Part shown: one piece after another, positions 24,423 through 33,883 of the stretch
Numbering within the stretch: position 1 is the first letter of the stretch
How the letters are laid out: each line of letters begins with the position of its first letter
DNA from: Sulfuricurvum sp. PD_MW2
GTDB taxonomy: Bacteria > Campylobacterota > Campylobacteria > Campylobacterales > Sulfurimonadaceae
Assembly: GCF_002633015.1 (NCBI RefSeq)
Contig: NZ_NSIU01000003.1
Span: 1 to 64,000 of the forward strand
Length of the DNA: 64,000 nucleotides
Reading direction: 5' to 3'
Made by a program: the position numbers and the translations under genes
Notes under the pieces: generated by a model
What the model saw: the letters and a program-made list of their open reading frames with translations, nothing else
What the model was told of the DNA's origin: nothing
Database searches by the model: none

Positions 24423-26564
24423 CTAATTTCCGGCGAATTTATAGTTAAATTCTGATCCACCGATCGGTTTTAATATAATCGAAATAAAAATAAATGAATC
24501 ATCGACCGTATTACTTGTATTGGTATTGGTCAAAACCGGACGACGGTTTTGTACAAAACGTACCCCTAAATCAAAACAGCGTTGAGAATACAGAAGGCCT
24601 ATCTCACCACGCTTCAAAAGTGATTCATGATAATCATACGCGATATTGGCAAAATATTTATAGAACCGATTATAGCGATATGATGCGTCTGCAGTCCAAT
24701 AGGATGCATAAACGGGGATATTATTTCTAAGCTGGTCACTGTAATAATGTCCAATGCCGGCTGCGACTGTTTCACTATTATAGCGTAACGTATTTTGTTC
24801 TTTTGTAATTCGGTTACGATCATGATTAAATGCTGTTTGATTGTACAATGAAACGGCTTTAGTGATTTGCCATTCTAACTCATTTTGCAATTCACCGTAA
24901 TAGCTTCCTTGATCATCATAACGAAAATTCTGCGACAATCGATCTACCACCAATTGACTACCATTTCTAAATAAATAGTTATTTAGCCCTAGTGAGAGGG
25001 TATCACTTGGGGATGAAAGGGTATAAAATTCACACGCCGGATTTGTATTACCCGCGACACATTCTTGATTCGAATGGTAAGTTTGATAGTACCCGCTGTA
25101 ATAACGGCTTCCGGCAGAGGTATAGCTTGCAAAAGGGTTCAATACATGGGTTAAATTTGAATCATATGATTTTACCAATGTCGACCCTATATTAAATGTA
25201 TGATCAAGCTGCGCATATTTACCCTGATCATACATACTCCCCGTTTCATCCGGACGTCCATTTGCATAAAATCCTATTACTTTGGCGGAAGCATTCGATG
25301 TATAGCTCACATCGATATAGTCATCCCACAGAGAGGTTTGGAGGGTAAGAGGAATATTAAAATTCCCCTCTATTGCCCTTTTTCCATTCGGGCGATAATA
25401 GTGCGTTGCCGTTGCATCGCCGCTTACAAGGAGATAATCATCAAAATATGTTTTTAGATAGCGATGATAATGGAGCGTTGGAAGCGTTTGGATCGTTTCT
25501 CCATTATTGTTGATATTGAGGTATTGATAATGTTTAAAGTACGTTCCGTAATAATTATCTTCATTGCTGTAATAAAAATTGATTCGTGATAATATCTGAT
25601 TTGCTGTTACATTTTTTGTTTCATCACTCTGTTGAAGATTCAGATAGTCGACATCATTCATCCATCTGCCATCGGCATAAAGCCCGGATTGACCCTCTAA
25701 ATTGAGATGAAACCACTCTTGCAAAGGGGCTTTATGACGGTATTTAACATCATACCCATAATGCTTATTGTGGGCTAAATCATGCTCTTGGGCATATGCA
25801 TTTTGCTCTTTAAAATATCCGAAACGGAATGAACCTTGAGACGATGCCGTATCAACAAAACGAAAATCTCCATACATCCCCGAACCGCGAGAAGTACGAA
25901 TTTGAGGTCGAAGTTCCAAATCCCACCAATTATGTGGAGCAAAATAAATTGGTTGAAGATAATGAAACCCTTCCGATCCAGAAATTCCTATAAGAGGCAT
26001 CAATAATCCACTTCGACGCGTTGTATCGGTAGGATAGCCAAAATAAGGGAGATAGAATACAGGAATATCTTCAATTTCTAAACGGGCATTATACAAATTC
26101 ACCCACATTTTATCCGTATTGTAATCGCCTGTGCTAAAGCGGATTTTCCATAAGGGATCTGCCGAATCACACCCTGAGACCATTCCGCTTTTCAAATCAA
26201 TATCGTGCTGACATGCCTGTGCCTCGGCACTGCTCATCCATAAACCATTTTGTTGATCTATTCCATAATAGGGAGCAGAATAACGCGTCTCATCAATAAA
26301 ATTGATTCGTGAGTAGTTACTCATCGTATGGTATTGGCCACCTTTAAAAACATTGACTTTACCTGTCGCTTCCATAATACTGGTATTGCGATCATACGTC
26401 AATTGATCGGCGCTAATGATTTGATCTTGATACAAGGCAACCGGATTTCCTGTTGCAGTAGCAATCGAACCGTTTGCATCCACATTAGTTCCATACAACT
26501 CGACACGATCTTCACCCAAAAGAACTGTCGCTGTAATCAAACTAATCCAATAAAATTTACCCAT
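24423..26564 (-). CDS. lptD: LPS-assembly outer-membrane protein LptD
   Basis: Outer-membrane translocon that inserts lipopolysaccharide; 713 residues. A short signal peptide is followed by an OstA/LptA-like beta-jellyroll (about 20-120, with DQLTYDRNTSIMEATG) and then the LptD barrel with the family stretch FYLPYFGYPTDTTRRSG. Cysteines at QACQH and SGCDS are candidates for the disulfide that links jellyroll and barrel, and other Cys residues lie in the barrel. It overlaps the RDD gene by eight bases and precedes the MCE gene by ten, so the three are one operon. A probable LptM-like helper is encoded about 7 kb away. Confidence 0.95.
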   Translation of the reverse strand: MGKFYWISLITATVLLGEDRVELYGTNVDANGSIATATGNPVALYQDQIISADQLTYDRNTSIMEATGKVNVFKGGQYHTMSNYSRINFIDETRYSAPYYGIDQQNGLWMSSAEAQACQHDIDLKSGMVSGCDSADPLWKIRFSTGDYNTDKMWVNLYNARLEIEDIPVFYLPYFGYPTDTTRRSGLLMPLIGISGSEGFHYLQPIYFAPHNWWDLELRPQIRTSRGSGMYGDFRFVDTASSQGSFRFGYFKEQNAYAQEHDLAHNKHYGYDVKYRHKAPLQEWFHLNLEGQSGLYADGRWMNDVDYLNLQQSDETKNVTANQILSRINFYYSNEDNYYGTYFKHYQYLNINNNGETIQTLPTLHYHRYLKTYFDDYLLVSGDATATHYYRPNGKRAIEGNFNIPLTLQTSLWDDYIDVSYTSNASAKVIGFYANGRPDETGSMYDQGKYAQLDHTFNIGSTLVKSYDSNLTHVLNPFASYTSAGSRYYSGYYQTYHSNQECVAGNTNPACEFYTLSSPSDTLSLGLNNYLFRNGSQLVVDRLSQNFRYDDQGSYYGELQNELEWQITKAVSLYNQTAFNHDRNRITKEQNTLRYNSETVAAGIGHYYSDQLRNNIPVYASYWTADASYRYNRFYKYFANIAYDYHESLLKRGEIGLLYSQRCFDLGVRFVQNRRPVLTNTNTSNTVDDSFIFISIILKPIGGSEFNYKFAGN

Positions 26565-27006
26565 TGACGACTAAAGTCCTTCCCGTTCGATCATGCCAGC
26601 TTCGACGATATGGATCGAGCATTGCCCAAATAAACCCAAGATAAAAAAGAATCTCGCTAACGACACGGAAAACGCTACGGTTGAAAGCACTTAAAAATCC
26701 AGGATTAGAGAGAGTTGTGATTTCAATTACACGGATTTTCATTACAATCTTTCCGATTGTCGCACCGTATTGCATCGTAAAAAAAGTTTGATAGACGATT
26801 TTGATACTCATGTACTCAAGTAAAAAGCTATTGGTCAGAGCAATCATATTCTCTAATGTGGTGGCCTTAAGCATCGAATCCCATAAAATAATCATCATGA
26901 TGACCGACAAAAGAATTTCATCGATTCCGAATGCAGCTGCCCGCTGCCGTATGGAAGAGAGTTCCAAATGCTCTCGTTCTAGAAGGGAATCGAGTTTTTC
27001 ATCCAT
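26557..27006 (-). CDS. RDD-family membrane protein
   Basis: A 149-residue membrane protein with three or four hydrophobic segments and the RDD pattern: IRQRAAAFGIDEILL near the N-terminus and GATIGKIVMKIRVI in the middle, ending with YRRSWHDRTGRTLVV. RDD proteins have been linked to Na+ or small-solute transport, but most are uncharacterised. The start ATG overlaps the purD TGA (ATGA) and the end overlaps the lptD start, so it is tightly coupled in the purD-RDD-lptD-MCE-pnp run. Confidence 0.88.
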   Translation of the reverse strand: MDEKLDSLLEREHLELSSIRQRAAAFGIDEILLSVIMMIILWDSMLKATTLENMIALTNSFLLEYMSIKIVYQTFFTMQYGATIGKIVMKIRVIEITTLSNPGFLSAFNRSVFRVVSEILFYLGFIWAMLDPYRRSWHDRTGRTLVVNG

Positions 27007-28274
27007 CAGCGAAGCGCCTGATACGCGATATCACCGCGCAATTTTTTGCCTGCAAAGTGAACTTGTCCACACAGCATGTAGGCACGATCCCGCGCTTCTT
27101 TGATGCTCTCACCGACTCCGACGCATACCAATACACGTCCGCCGGTAGCGTAAATTTTATCGTCTTCTTTAGTAACACCCGCATAAGAGATATGCGTGTT
27201 TTGTGAAATCTCATCATGATGGATTTCATCGACAATGATTTCAGCCGGTTCAGAATTATCATACGGGTAATTTCGGCTTGCCATCACCACACCAACAGCA
27301 TATTTGTTATGAAATTCAACGTTCAGTGCATCCAGTTGTTTGGTAGCCGCTTTATAGAAAAGCTCACTTGCCGGTGTTTTCAATAACGGCATCAAAATTT
27401 CACACTCCGGATCTCCAAAGCGGACGTTAAATTCCAAGGTAATCGGCTCACCGTTAACGATCATCAAACCGATAAAGAGAACCCCCTCAAACGGCGCTCC
27501 CTCTTGCTGCATCCCATCCAATGTCGGTCGAACAATACGATCTTTTACTTTTTCGTAAATCACATCGTCTACCAGTGGAGTCGGTGCATATGCCCCCATT
27601 CCTCCGGTATTCGGACCTTCATCATTGTCCAACAGTCGTTTGTGATCTTGAGCAGCAGGAAGAAGAATAAAGTCTTTACCATCACACAAAGCGAACATCG
27701 AAAGCTCGTATCCATCCAAAAACTCTTCCACAACAACACGTTTGCCGGCATCACCGAACGATTTTCCGCTGAGCATTTCTGAAACGGCAACTTTCGCTTC
27801 TTCATGACTCATAGCAATAATAACACCCTTACCTGCACACAAACCGTCAGCTTTGACAACAATCGGAGCGCTCAACGATTCGATAAACTTGAACGCATCA
27901 CCGATGTGATCGGTTTCGATGTAGCGTGCCGTTGGGATACCGTACTTCGCCAAAAAGTTTTTCATATAGACTTTTGAGCCTTCCAGTTGCGCAGCTGCTT
28001 TGCTTGGACCGAAGATCACCAACCCTTTAGCTTTGAACACATCCACGACACCATCACTAAGAGGTCCTTCCGGTCCGACAATGGTCAAATCAATTTTTTG
28101 ATCAACTGCGAACTGAGCAAGTTCTTCGTAATTTTTAATCGCAACGTTGTCCCCCAACATTTCAGTAGCCCCATTACCCGGTGCAAAGAAGAGTTGACTT
28201 ACTGCAGGATCTTGTTTTAATACCCGCCCGATTGAAAATTCGCGTCCGCCGCTACCGATTACCATTACTCGCAT
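27006..28274 (-). CDS. purD: Phosphoribosylamine-glycine ligase
   Basis: GAR synthetase, second step of de novo purine synthesis (5-phosphoribosylamine + glycine + ATP to GAR). The 422 residues match the family. The N-terminal GSGGREFSIG, the ATP-grasp core with PIVVKADGLCAGKGVIIA, and the signature RFGDPECE are all present. Upstream on the minus strand are AAGGTG at a good distance and a GATAAT-like -10 around 28300, so purD has its own promoter even though a probable 6S RNA gene precedes it. The 366 bases upstream of it hold that RNA and two hairpins. Confidence 0.97.
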   Translation of the reverse strand: MRVMVIGSGGREFSIGRVLKQDPAVSQLFFAPGNGATEMLGDNVAIKNYEELAQFAVDQKIDLTIVGPEGPLSDGVVDVFKAKGLVIFGPSKAAAQLEGSKVYMKNFLAKYGIPTARYIETDHIGDAFKFIESLSAPIVVKADGLCAGKGVIIAMSHEEAKVAVSEMLSGKSFGDAGKRVVVEEFLDGYELSMFALCDGKDFILLPAAQDHKRLLDNDEGPNTGGMGAYAPTPLVDDVIYEKVKDRIVRPTLDGMQQEGAPFEGVLFIGLMIVNGEPITLEFNVRFGDPECEILMPLLKTPASELFYKAATKQLDALNVEFHNKYAVGVVMASRNYPYDNSEPAEIIVDEIHHDEISQNTHISYAGVTKEDDKIYATGGRVLVCVGVGESIKEARDRAYMLCGQVHFAGKKLRGDIAYQALR

Positions 28275-28330
28275 AAATCACCTTGAAAAAATTTAATTAT
28301 CTTATCTGAAATACGCTAACGCTTTTCAAA

Positions 28331-28356
28331 AAAAATAATTCTGCTTCGCCAGAAGC
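28331..28356 (-). terminator. Hairpin with T-tract upstream of purD
   Basis: On the minus strand GCTTC and GAAGC (28356-28352 and 28347-28343) form a stem over a TGGC loop, followed by AGAATTA and a run of eight Ts ending near 28331. It ends transcripts entering from the 6S-like RNA side before the purD promoter. A GCTAGC pair around 28355-28382 could extend the structure. Confidence 0.55.
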
Positions 28357-28420
28357 TAGCTTTAGTAGCCCAAGCGGCTAGCGTAGATGGAGGGATTGTA
28401 TTCCTCTATCGTCAAATTAT

Positions 28421-28615
28421 TAATAAAGCCCGGGCGGGCGTTTCGCAGTAGCTTTGGTTCTCAAAGCCGAATAAAGCCGCTCGAGCGTCATTACTCGGCG
28501 GCAATCTCTCACGCGTACGCGTTCAAGCGAGACCACCGGCACCGAATGACGTCTACGGGTGCGGCTTGTTGAATATGTAGAACCCTCAAAATGCGATTAG
28601 TCGCTTCACCCAGAG
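28421..28615 (-). ncRNA. ssrS: Probable 6S RNA
   Basis: A GC-rich stretch of about 195 bases with no credible frame, read on the minus strand from a TATAAT at 28627-28622. Complementary blocks nest in the order expected of a rod: GGTTCT with AGAACC (584-579 with 461-456 of the 28,000s), AAGCCGC with GCGGCTT (567-561 with 480-474), CGTCATT with AATGACG, and inner GTCTC/GAGA, leaving an unpaired bubble between the first two blocks. It ends with a GCCC-rich hairpin before TTTATT. Length, bubble and the position directly upstream of purD match what I recall of 6S RNA in Campylobacterota. The 3' end is uncertain: it may extend to the T-tract at 28331. Confidence 0.65.
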
Positions 28616-28639
28616 AATATAATTATATCCTCAAAATGC

Positions 28640-29290
28640 TTAAAAGGATAACGTTGAATGGGCAATTTTTTGTGCCAATTCCACCGCTGAAGCGACACTG
28701 TTTTGGGGACTTATCAAGACCTCTTTAGCATCGGCAAAAGCATCTCTTGTTGTTTTACCGATGGCCACGACAGTATGAGTCGGCAGGATCGAATACCATT
28801 TACAAAAACATGTTATCGATGAAGGAGAGGTAAATACCAATATTGCGTTCGCTTCTATCGAAACCCCATGTGCTTCTTCATTGCAGGTCGTCTCATAGAC
28901 AATCGCTTCATCAATATGTATCCCATCCTCTCGAGCCGTCTCAACCCAATCGGTCGCAATCACTTTCGGACGAAGATAAAGCCATCTTTGATTTAGTGCA
29001 AATGATTTTAACACTTTTGGAAGAGAGGTACCGTATCCATCCCCAATTTCGACACGACCTGCACCTCCTTTTCGAGCCGCATCTGCCGTCCCTTCCGATA
29101 CACACACGCATGTTAGTCGTTCCCAGTCAAAGGTATAATGTTCAAGTGCCAAAACAGCTTGTTTAGACGTAAGAATGATTCCATTGTATTTCGTAAAATC
29201 AATATCAGGTTGTAAAAAAGAGATGGTTAAGATAGGGATATGAATGACTCCCGGATGGGGAGTTTTTGAGATCAGATAGATCGGGCGCAA
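28640..29290 (-). CDS. hemD: Uroporphyrinogen-III synthase
   Basis: HemD-type enzyme of haem and tetrapyrrole synthesis, closing hydroxymethylbilane to uroporphyrinogen III; about 216 residues from the TTG start. The family is poorly conserved, but the alternating Rossmann-like pattern (YNGIILTSKQAVLAL, WLYLRPK, VFTSPSSITCF, VVAIGKTTRDAF) is characteristic: the SK/TSPSS and AIGKTT positions are the usual signature. TTG 29290 is chosen because AAGG lies upstream, the N-terminus then reads RPIYLISKTP, and it leaves ten bases after guaA; a longer frame would run far into guaA. It is probably co-transcribed with guaA. Confidence 0.82.
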   Translation of the reverse strand: MRPIYLISKTPHPGVIHIPILTISFLQPDIDFTKYNGIILTSKQAVLALEHYTFDWERLTCVCVSEGTADAARKGGAGRVEIGDGYGTSLPKVLKSFALNQRWLYLRPKVIATDWVETAREDGIHIDEAIVYETTCNEEAHGVSIEANAILVFTSPSSITCFCKWYSILPTHTVVAIGKTTRDAFADAKEVLISPQNSVASAVELAQKIAHSTLSF

Positions 29291-29300
29291 AGGGTGCGCC

Positions 29301-30845
29301 TTATTCCCATTCGATCGTTGCAGGCGGTTTAGAACTGATATCGTACACGACGCGGTTGATACCGTCCACTTCGTTAATGATACGACGACTGATACGTTCC
29401 AACAATGTGTGCGGAAGATGGGCAAATGTTGCCGTCATACCGTCCACCGCTTCAACAACACGGACACATACGGTATTGTCATACGTACGGTTATCTCCCA
29501 TAACACCGACCGATTTAACGTTCAACAAAACGGCAAACGCCTGCCATGTTTTGGTGTAATATCCGCTCGCTTTGAGCTCGTCAAGCAAAATAGCATCCGC
29601 TTCACGCAGCAAATCGAGATCCGGTTTGTTCACTTCACCCATGATACGGATTCCAAGACCCGGCCCAGGGAACGGATGACGATTCACCAATGATTCCGGA
29701 AGACCAAGTTCGATCCCGAGTTTACGCACTTCGTCTTTGAACAAATCACGCAACGGCTCGATCAGTTCAAAATCCATCCAATCCGGCAATCCTCCGACAT
29801 TGTGGTGACTTTTAATCGTTACCGACGGACCGTTGACCGAAACCGATTCGATAACGTCAGGATACAATGTCCCTTGCGCAAGGAATTTAATACCGTCATG
29901 TTTTTTTGCTTCCGCTTCGAACACTTCGATAAACGTATGTCCGATAATTTTGCGTTTTGTTTCCGGATCGGTTACCCCTGCAAGTTTCCCGAGGAAATTG
30001 TCCGCTGCATCCGCAACGATGAGAGGTACTTTGAGATGCACTTTGAAAATATTTTCAACCGACTCACGTTCCCCTTTTCGGAGCAATCCATTATCAACGA
30101 AAACAGGAATCAGCTGATTGCCGATCGCTTCGTACAACAATGCCGCAACAACCGAAGAGTCAACTCCGCCGCTAAGGGCACAAAGAACCTTCCCCTCACC
30201 CACTTGTGCGCGGATTTTGAGTATTTGTTCTTTGAGGAAGTGCCCCATATCCCATTTTTCGGTAATGCCGCAGATTTTACGGGCAAAGTTGCGGAGCATC
30301 AAATACCCCTCTTCGGAATGATTTACCTCAGGGTGATACTGCATCGCATAGACTTGGCGTGATTCGTCGGCGATAGCCGCATACGGAGAATTCGGCGAAT
30401 AAGCAATCGGTACAAAACCTTCCGGCAATACGTCTACTTTATCCGAATGGCTCATCCAAACAACACGCTCGTCTTCGCACCCTTCAAACAGCACAGAGTG
30501 TTGTGTCATATCGATGGTCAGTTCCGCTTTGCCGTATTCGTGATGATCGCTTCGAACAACGCTTCCGCCGAAATCGACAGCGATGCGCTGCATACCGTAA
30601 CAGATACCAAGTACTGGGATACCGAGTGTATACACCCCTTGATCAACAGTGTACGCATCTTTGTTGTACACGGATGAAGGTCCGCCGCTAAGGATAATTC
30701 CTTTTGGATTTTTAGCTTTGATGGCATCGATTTTAGTGTGGTACGGAAGTACTTCACAATACACTTTATCTTCACGCAGTCGTCGTGCAATCAACTGAGT
30801 ATACTGTGAGCCAAAATCTAGAACGATAATATTGACATCTTTCAC
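29301..30845 (-). CDS. guaA: GMP synthase (glutamine-hydrolysing)
   Basis: Converts XMP to GMP using glutamine and ATP; 514 residues. The class I amidotransferase domain comes first (about 5-195) with the nucleophile in LGICYGMQ and the His/Glu of [11 protein letters not shown]. The ATP pyrophosphatase domain follows with the P-loop [12 protein letters not shown], and the dimerisation domain closes with the [10 protein letters not shown] ending typical of GuaA. The hemD start lies ten bases downstream. The 81-base gap upstream (30846-30926) shows no further gene. Confidence 0.98.
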   Translation of the reverse strand: MKDVNIIVLDFGSQYTQLIARRLREDKVYCEVLPYHTKIDAIKAKNPKGIILSGGPSSVYNKDAYTVDQGVYTLGIPVLGICYGMQRIAVDFGGSVVRSDHHEYGKAELTIDMTQHSVLFEGCEDERVVWMSHSDKVDVLPEGFVPIAYSPNSPYAAIADESRQVYAMQYHPEVNHSEEGYLMLRNFARKICGITEKWDMGHFLKEQILKIRAQVGEGKVLCALSGGVDSSVVAALLYEAIGNQLIPVFVDNGLLRKGERESVENIFKVHLKVPLIVADAADNFLGKLAGVTDPETKRKIIGHTFIEVFEAEAKKHDGIKFLAQGTLYPDVIESVSVNGPSVTIKSHHNVGGLPDWMDFELIEPLRDLFKDEVRKLGIELGLPESLVNRHPFPGPGLGIRIMGEVNKPDLDLLREADAILLDELKASGYYTKTWQAFAVLLNVKSVGVMGDNRTYDNTVCVRVVEAVDGMTATFAHLPHTLLERISRRIINEVDGINRVVYDISSKPPATIEWE

Positions 30846-30926
30846 GCTTGAGCCTTTGGGGTTGAATGATTAGGAGGGAATAAATACCCTTTGCTTATGA
30901 AAGGATACTCAAAAGATATTTAGGAG

Positions 30927-32243
30927 TTAATAAAGTCCTAAAACCACAAACTGAAAATACCAAACACACAATGACACAATATACCCGATGAGTACCGTCC
31001 AGGCAAGCTTCAAATGAGATGAAAACGTATAAATTCCATGCATTTTACCCATTACTCCGACACCAGCCGCACTACCGAAACTAATGAGCGAACCGCCAAT
31101 TCCTGCAGTCATGGTTACTAACATCCACTGTGCCTGATCAATCGCAGGAGAAGCTTTAAGTACTGCTGACATTACGGGAACATTATCGACAACAGCCGAT
31201 AAAAATCCGACCCCGATATTGACAATCGTAGGATCAAATATTTCATAAAGCTTAGCGGCATAAATCAAAAATCCTGCAAAATGAAGTGCGCCTACTGCTG
31301 CGAGAATACCAAAGAAAAAAAGCAGCGTATTATTTTCAATTTTACTCATTGACTCAAATATACTGACCTCTATATTGTGTTTTTTCTTCAAAAAATACAT
31401 ATATAGTTGCAAAATAGAGAGTCCAAAAAGCATGCCCCACATTGGAGGCAAATGGATAAATTGCTTACCGATTACGGCAAAAGCTATCGTAAGGGCACCA
31501 AAAGCAATGATTACTTTGCCTCCTTTTAATATCTTAATTTTCTCTGCTTCTTCAGGATTCCCATCTTTGTTTGGATCAGCATCGGGTACATATCGGCTGA
31601 GAAGATAGGCTGTAACAAGCCATCCTAAAAATGAAGCTGGAAATAGATAAAGAAACTCACCAAACGTCCCTTTCCCCGCAGCCCAAACCATCAACGTCGT
31701 TATATCTCCAAAAGGGCTCCATGCACCCCCAGCATTTGCTGCCACGACAACATTAATCGCACTTGGAACTAAAAACGGTTTCGTTTTTGAATCAATCGTT
31801 AGCAATACTGTCGAAAGAATAAGTGCCGTTGTAAGGTTATCGGCAACCGGAGAGATAAAAAAAGCCAATACTCCGGTAATCCAAAAAAGTTCCCGATAAC
31901 TATATCCCTTTGCAATCAATTTAGCTCGTAATGCAGTAAACACTCCCCGTTCAATCAATGCTTCGATGTAAGTCATCGCAACAAACAAAAAGAAAAATAT
32001 TTCTGCTATTTCTAAAATCAGATGTTCAATCGCTTCTTCGAAAGGGGTAACATCATACCCTCGGACAACATAATACGATCCGATCATCACAAACATGAGT
32101 GTTCCCATAAAGAGGGCAGGTTTGGCTTTGTCTATATGGTATTTTTCTTCTGTAGCGATAAAGTAATACCCAACGATAAACAGCGTTAGTAATAGCCATC
32201 CAAAAGGAGTCGAGCTCAATGTCACCTGCTCAACAGGATACAT
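30927..32243 (-). CDS. nhaD: NhaD-type Na+/H+ antiporter
   Basis: Polytopic ArsB/NhaD-superfamily antiporter of about 438 residues with roughly a dozen membrane helices. Family segments include FFISPVADNLTTALI, NAGGAWSPFGDITTLMVW and AVVDNVPVMSAV, with conserved Asp, Asn and Thr/Ser residues in two half-repeats. NhaD exchanges cytoplasmic Na+ or Li+ for H+ at alkaline pH. ATG 32243 is preferred: GAGG lies about ten bases upstream. A TTG two codons earlier overlaps the nadB stop and could also serve. It follows nadB directly on the same strand. Confidence 0.93.
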   Translation of the reverse strand: MYPVEQVTLSSTPFGWLLLTLFIVGYYFIATEEKYHIDKAKPALFMGTLMFVMIGSYYVVRGYDVTPFEEAIEHLILEIAEIFFFLFVAMTYIEALIERGVFTALRAKLIAKGYSYRELFWITGVLAFFISPVADNLTTALILSTVLLTIDSKTKPFLVPSAINVVVAANAGGAWSPFGDITTLMVWAAGKGTFGEFLYLFPASFLGWLVTAYLLSRYVPDADPNKDGNPEEAEKIKILKGGKVIIAFGALTIAFAVIGKQFIHLPPMWGMLFGLSILQLYMYFLKKKHNIEVSIFESMSKIENNTLLFFFGILAAVGALHFAGFLIYAAKLYEIFDPTIVNIGVGFLSAVVDNVPVMSAVLKASPAIDQAQWMLVTMTAGIGGSLISFGSAAGVGVMGKMHGIYTFSSHLKLAWTVLIGYIVSLCVWYFQFVVLGLY

Positions 32244-32245
32244 GT

Positions 32246-33697
32246 TCAAGATGCCTCATCGGATGTAATGTAATGAACTCCAATCGATTCTGAGCGCTTT
32301 TGTGCCGAAGTAACAATACTTCGTGCCGTCAGCAGGCGCAAGCGCAATAATCTTCCCACAGCAGATGCAAGCATTTTTTCTATCGCTTCCAACGCCATAG
32401 CCAACCCTTGCGGAGTACGCTTTATAGAGACATTTTCCCACATAATCCGGCGTAGTTCATCTTTTTTCTCTTTGTCACCGTCCAGTTCTAAAGGCTCATC
32501 ACTTAAGCTAAACGTCTCACGGCACCCTTTTGAAGTATTTGCCAAAATAGATTCGGCCGCTTTTTTGGCAAATACCAACCCTTCTAGCAATGAGTTACTT
32601 GCCAAGCGATTCGCTCCGTGCACACCTGTAGATGCAGCTTCACCCGCTGCATAGAGCCCTTTGACTCCAGGGATACTGGCATCAAGATTGGTTTTAATCC
32701 CTCCAACGGCATAATGGAATGCAGGCGAGATAGGAACCCTCTCTTTTGGAAGATGAAATCCCAAATCATTGAGCGATTTGTAAATATTCGGAAAACGTTC
32801 TTTGAAATATTCACTCTCAAAATGTTCGCACGAGAGATAGACCCCTTTTTGGGTACGTTGACGATAATCAAAAATGGCACGGCTCACAATATCACGCGGT
32901 GCCAACTCTCCACGAGGATCGTATTCAAACAAAAAGCGATAGCCGTTTTCATCGACGACATGAGCCCCTTCTCCGCGCAATGCTTCAGAGAGAAGCTGTT
33001 TACGTGCCCAATTATTGGCTACAAATACCGTCGGATGAAATTGCATCATCTCCATCGATTCAAGTTCAATCCCTTTTTCGATGCAAATGCCGTGCAACTC
33101 TCCACTGATCGTAAACGCATTGGTATGATATTCATACAACGAACCGACCCCTCCGCTGGCGATCACAACGTTATCGGCCAAAATCGTTTTCCGCTCTCCT
33201 CGCGTAACCACTTCCACACCACAACATCGGTCTTTTTCGATCAATAAATCGATTACCGTCGTATTACTCAGCATCGGATGGGGATTTTGACCCAACAAAA
33301 AGAAGTGGAGATAGCGTCCTGTCGCATCTCCGCCTGCATGCAAAATTCGGCTCCGTGAATGCGCCGCTTCTTTTGTATAGAGTAGATTCCCCTCTTCGTC
33401 ACAATCAAACTCAAATCCGCGCGCTATCAAATCACGTATTACGCTTTGCGAATTTTCACTCATGAGTTTCACAGCCGTCTCATTACACATCCCTGCCCCT
33501 GCATCCAGGGTATCTTGAACGTGAGAGGGGATGTCATCATCGTTGTATGCTGTTGTTACCCCGCCTTGCGCATAATAGGTATTGCATTCCCACGGATTGG
33601 ATTTATTGATAATCAATACTTTTAAATGTTTCGGCAAAGCGATTGCAGTGTAAAGACCGGCTATCCCCGAACCAATGATAACAACATCATAACGCAA
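32246..33697 (-). CDS. nadB: L-aspartate oxidase
   Basis: Flavoenzyme that makes iminoaspartate for de novo NAD synthesis; 483 residues from the TTG start. The FAD-binding motif VVIIGSGIAGLYTA opens the protein, followed by the capping-domain and catalytic segments YYAQGGV, HAGGDATGRYL, QFHPT and REA-like stretches (LLSEALRGEGAHVV), and GVHGANRLASNSLLEG near the FAD-binding end. TTG 33697 lies nine bases after AAGGA and inside the last codons of the upstream lipoprotein gene (11-base overlap), implying translational coupling. Longer versions add residues unlike the family. NadA and NadC are not in the window. Confidence 0.95.
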   Translation of the reverse strand: MRYDVVIIGSGIAGLYTAIALPKHLKVLIINKSNPWECNTYYAQGGVTTAYNDDDIPSHVQDTLDAGAGMCNETAVKLMSENSQSVIRDLIARGFEFDCDEEGNLLYTKEAAHSRSRILHAGGDATGRYLHFFLLGQNPHPMLSNTTVIDLLIEKDRCCGVEVVTRGERKTILADNVVIASGGVGSLYEYHTNAFTISGELHGICIEKGIELESMEMMQFHPTVFVANNWARKQLLSEALRGEGAHVVDENGYRFLFEYDPRGELAPRDIVSRAIFDYRQRTQKGVYLSCEHFESEYFKERFPNIYKSLNDLGFHLPKERVPISPAFHYAVGGIKTNLDASIPGVKGLYAAGEAASTGVHGANRLASNSLLEGLVFAKKAAESILANTSKGCRETFSLSDEPLELDGDKEKKDELRRIMWENVSIKRTPQGLAMALEAIEKMLASAVGRLLRLRLLTARSIVTSAQKRSESIGVHYITSDEAS

Positions 33698-33812
33698 CGG
33701 ATGATTCCTTGGCAGGGATAGGTTTCTCGTAGTACGGGGGAGCTTTGTATCCGCATCCGCTCGCAAACATTATGATTGCGGCAATGACGCTCAATGCAAA
33801 TATTTTTGACAT
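33687..33812 (-). CDS. LptM/YifL-like small lipoprotein
   Basis: A 41-residue lipoprotein. Translated from ATG 33812 behind an excellent AGGGAG site, it has a basic and hydrophobic leader and a lipobox ending FASGC at residue 20, then GYKAPPYYEKPIP. The GCGxKxPxY signature right after the lipid cysteine is that of the LptM (YifL) / LPAM_2 family. In E. coli LptM binds LptD/LptE and aids LptD disulfide maturation; a similar role here is inferred, and lptD lies about 7 kb away on the same strand. It overlaps nadB by 11 bases. At this length it is easily missed by automatic annotation. Confidence 0.75.
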   Translation of the reverse strand: MSKIFALSVIAAIIMFASGCGYKAPPYYEKPIPAKESSVAL

Positions 33813-33883
33813 TGTTCTCCCTATTTTCTTTAATGACGGATGTTATAATAGCTACCATAAATTATTCATTAAGAGTTTTAGCG

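Noticed and set aside
28331-28615. The structured region upstream of purD as tmRNA, RNase P RNA or SRP RNA
   Set aside because: No tag frame or TTCGATTCCC T-arm, no RNase P core sequences and no SRP loop motif were found on either strand; the rod with an internal bubble fits 6S better.
29802-30362. A 186-codon plus-strand frame inside guaA
   Set aside because: It is antisense to a certain guaA, has His/Phe/Asn-rich composition typical of shadow frames and has no ribosome-binding site.
32618-33247. A 209-codon plus-strand frame inside nadB
   Set aside because: Antisense to a full-length nadB with all motifs; composition is that of a shadow frame.
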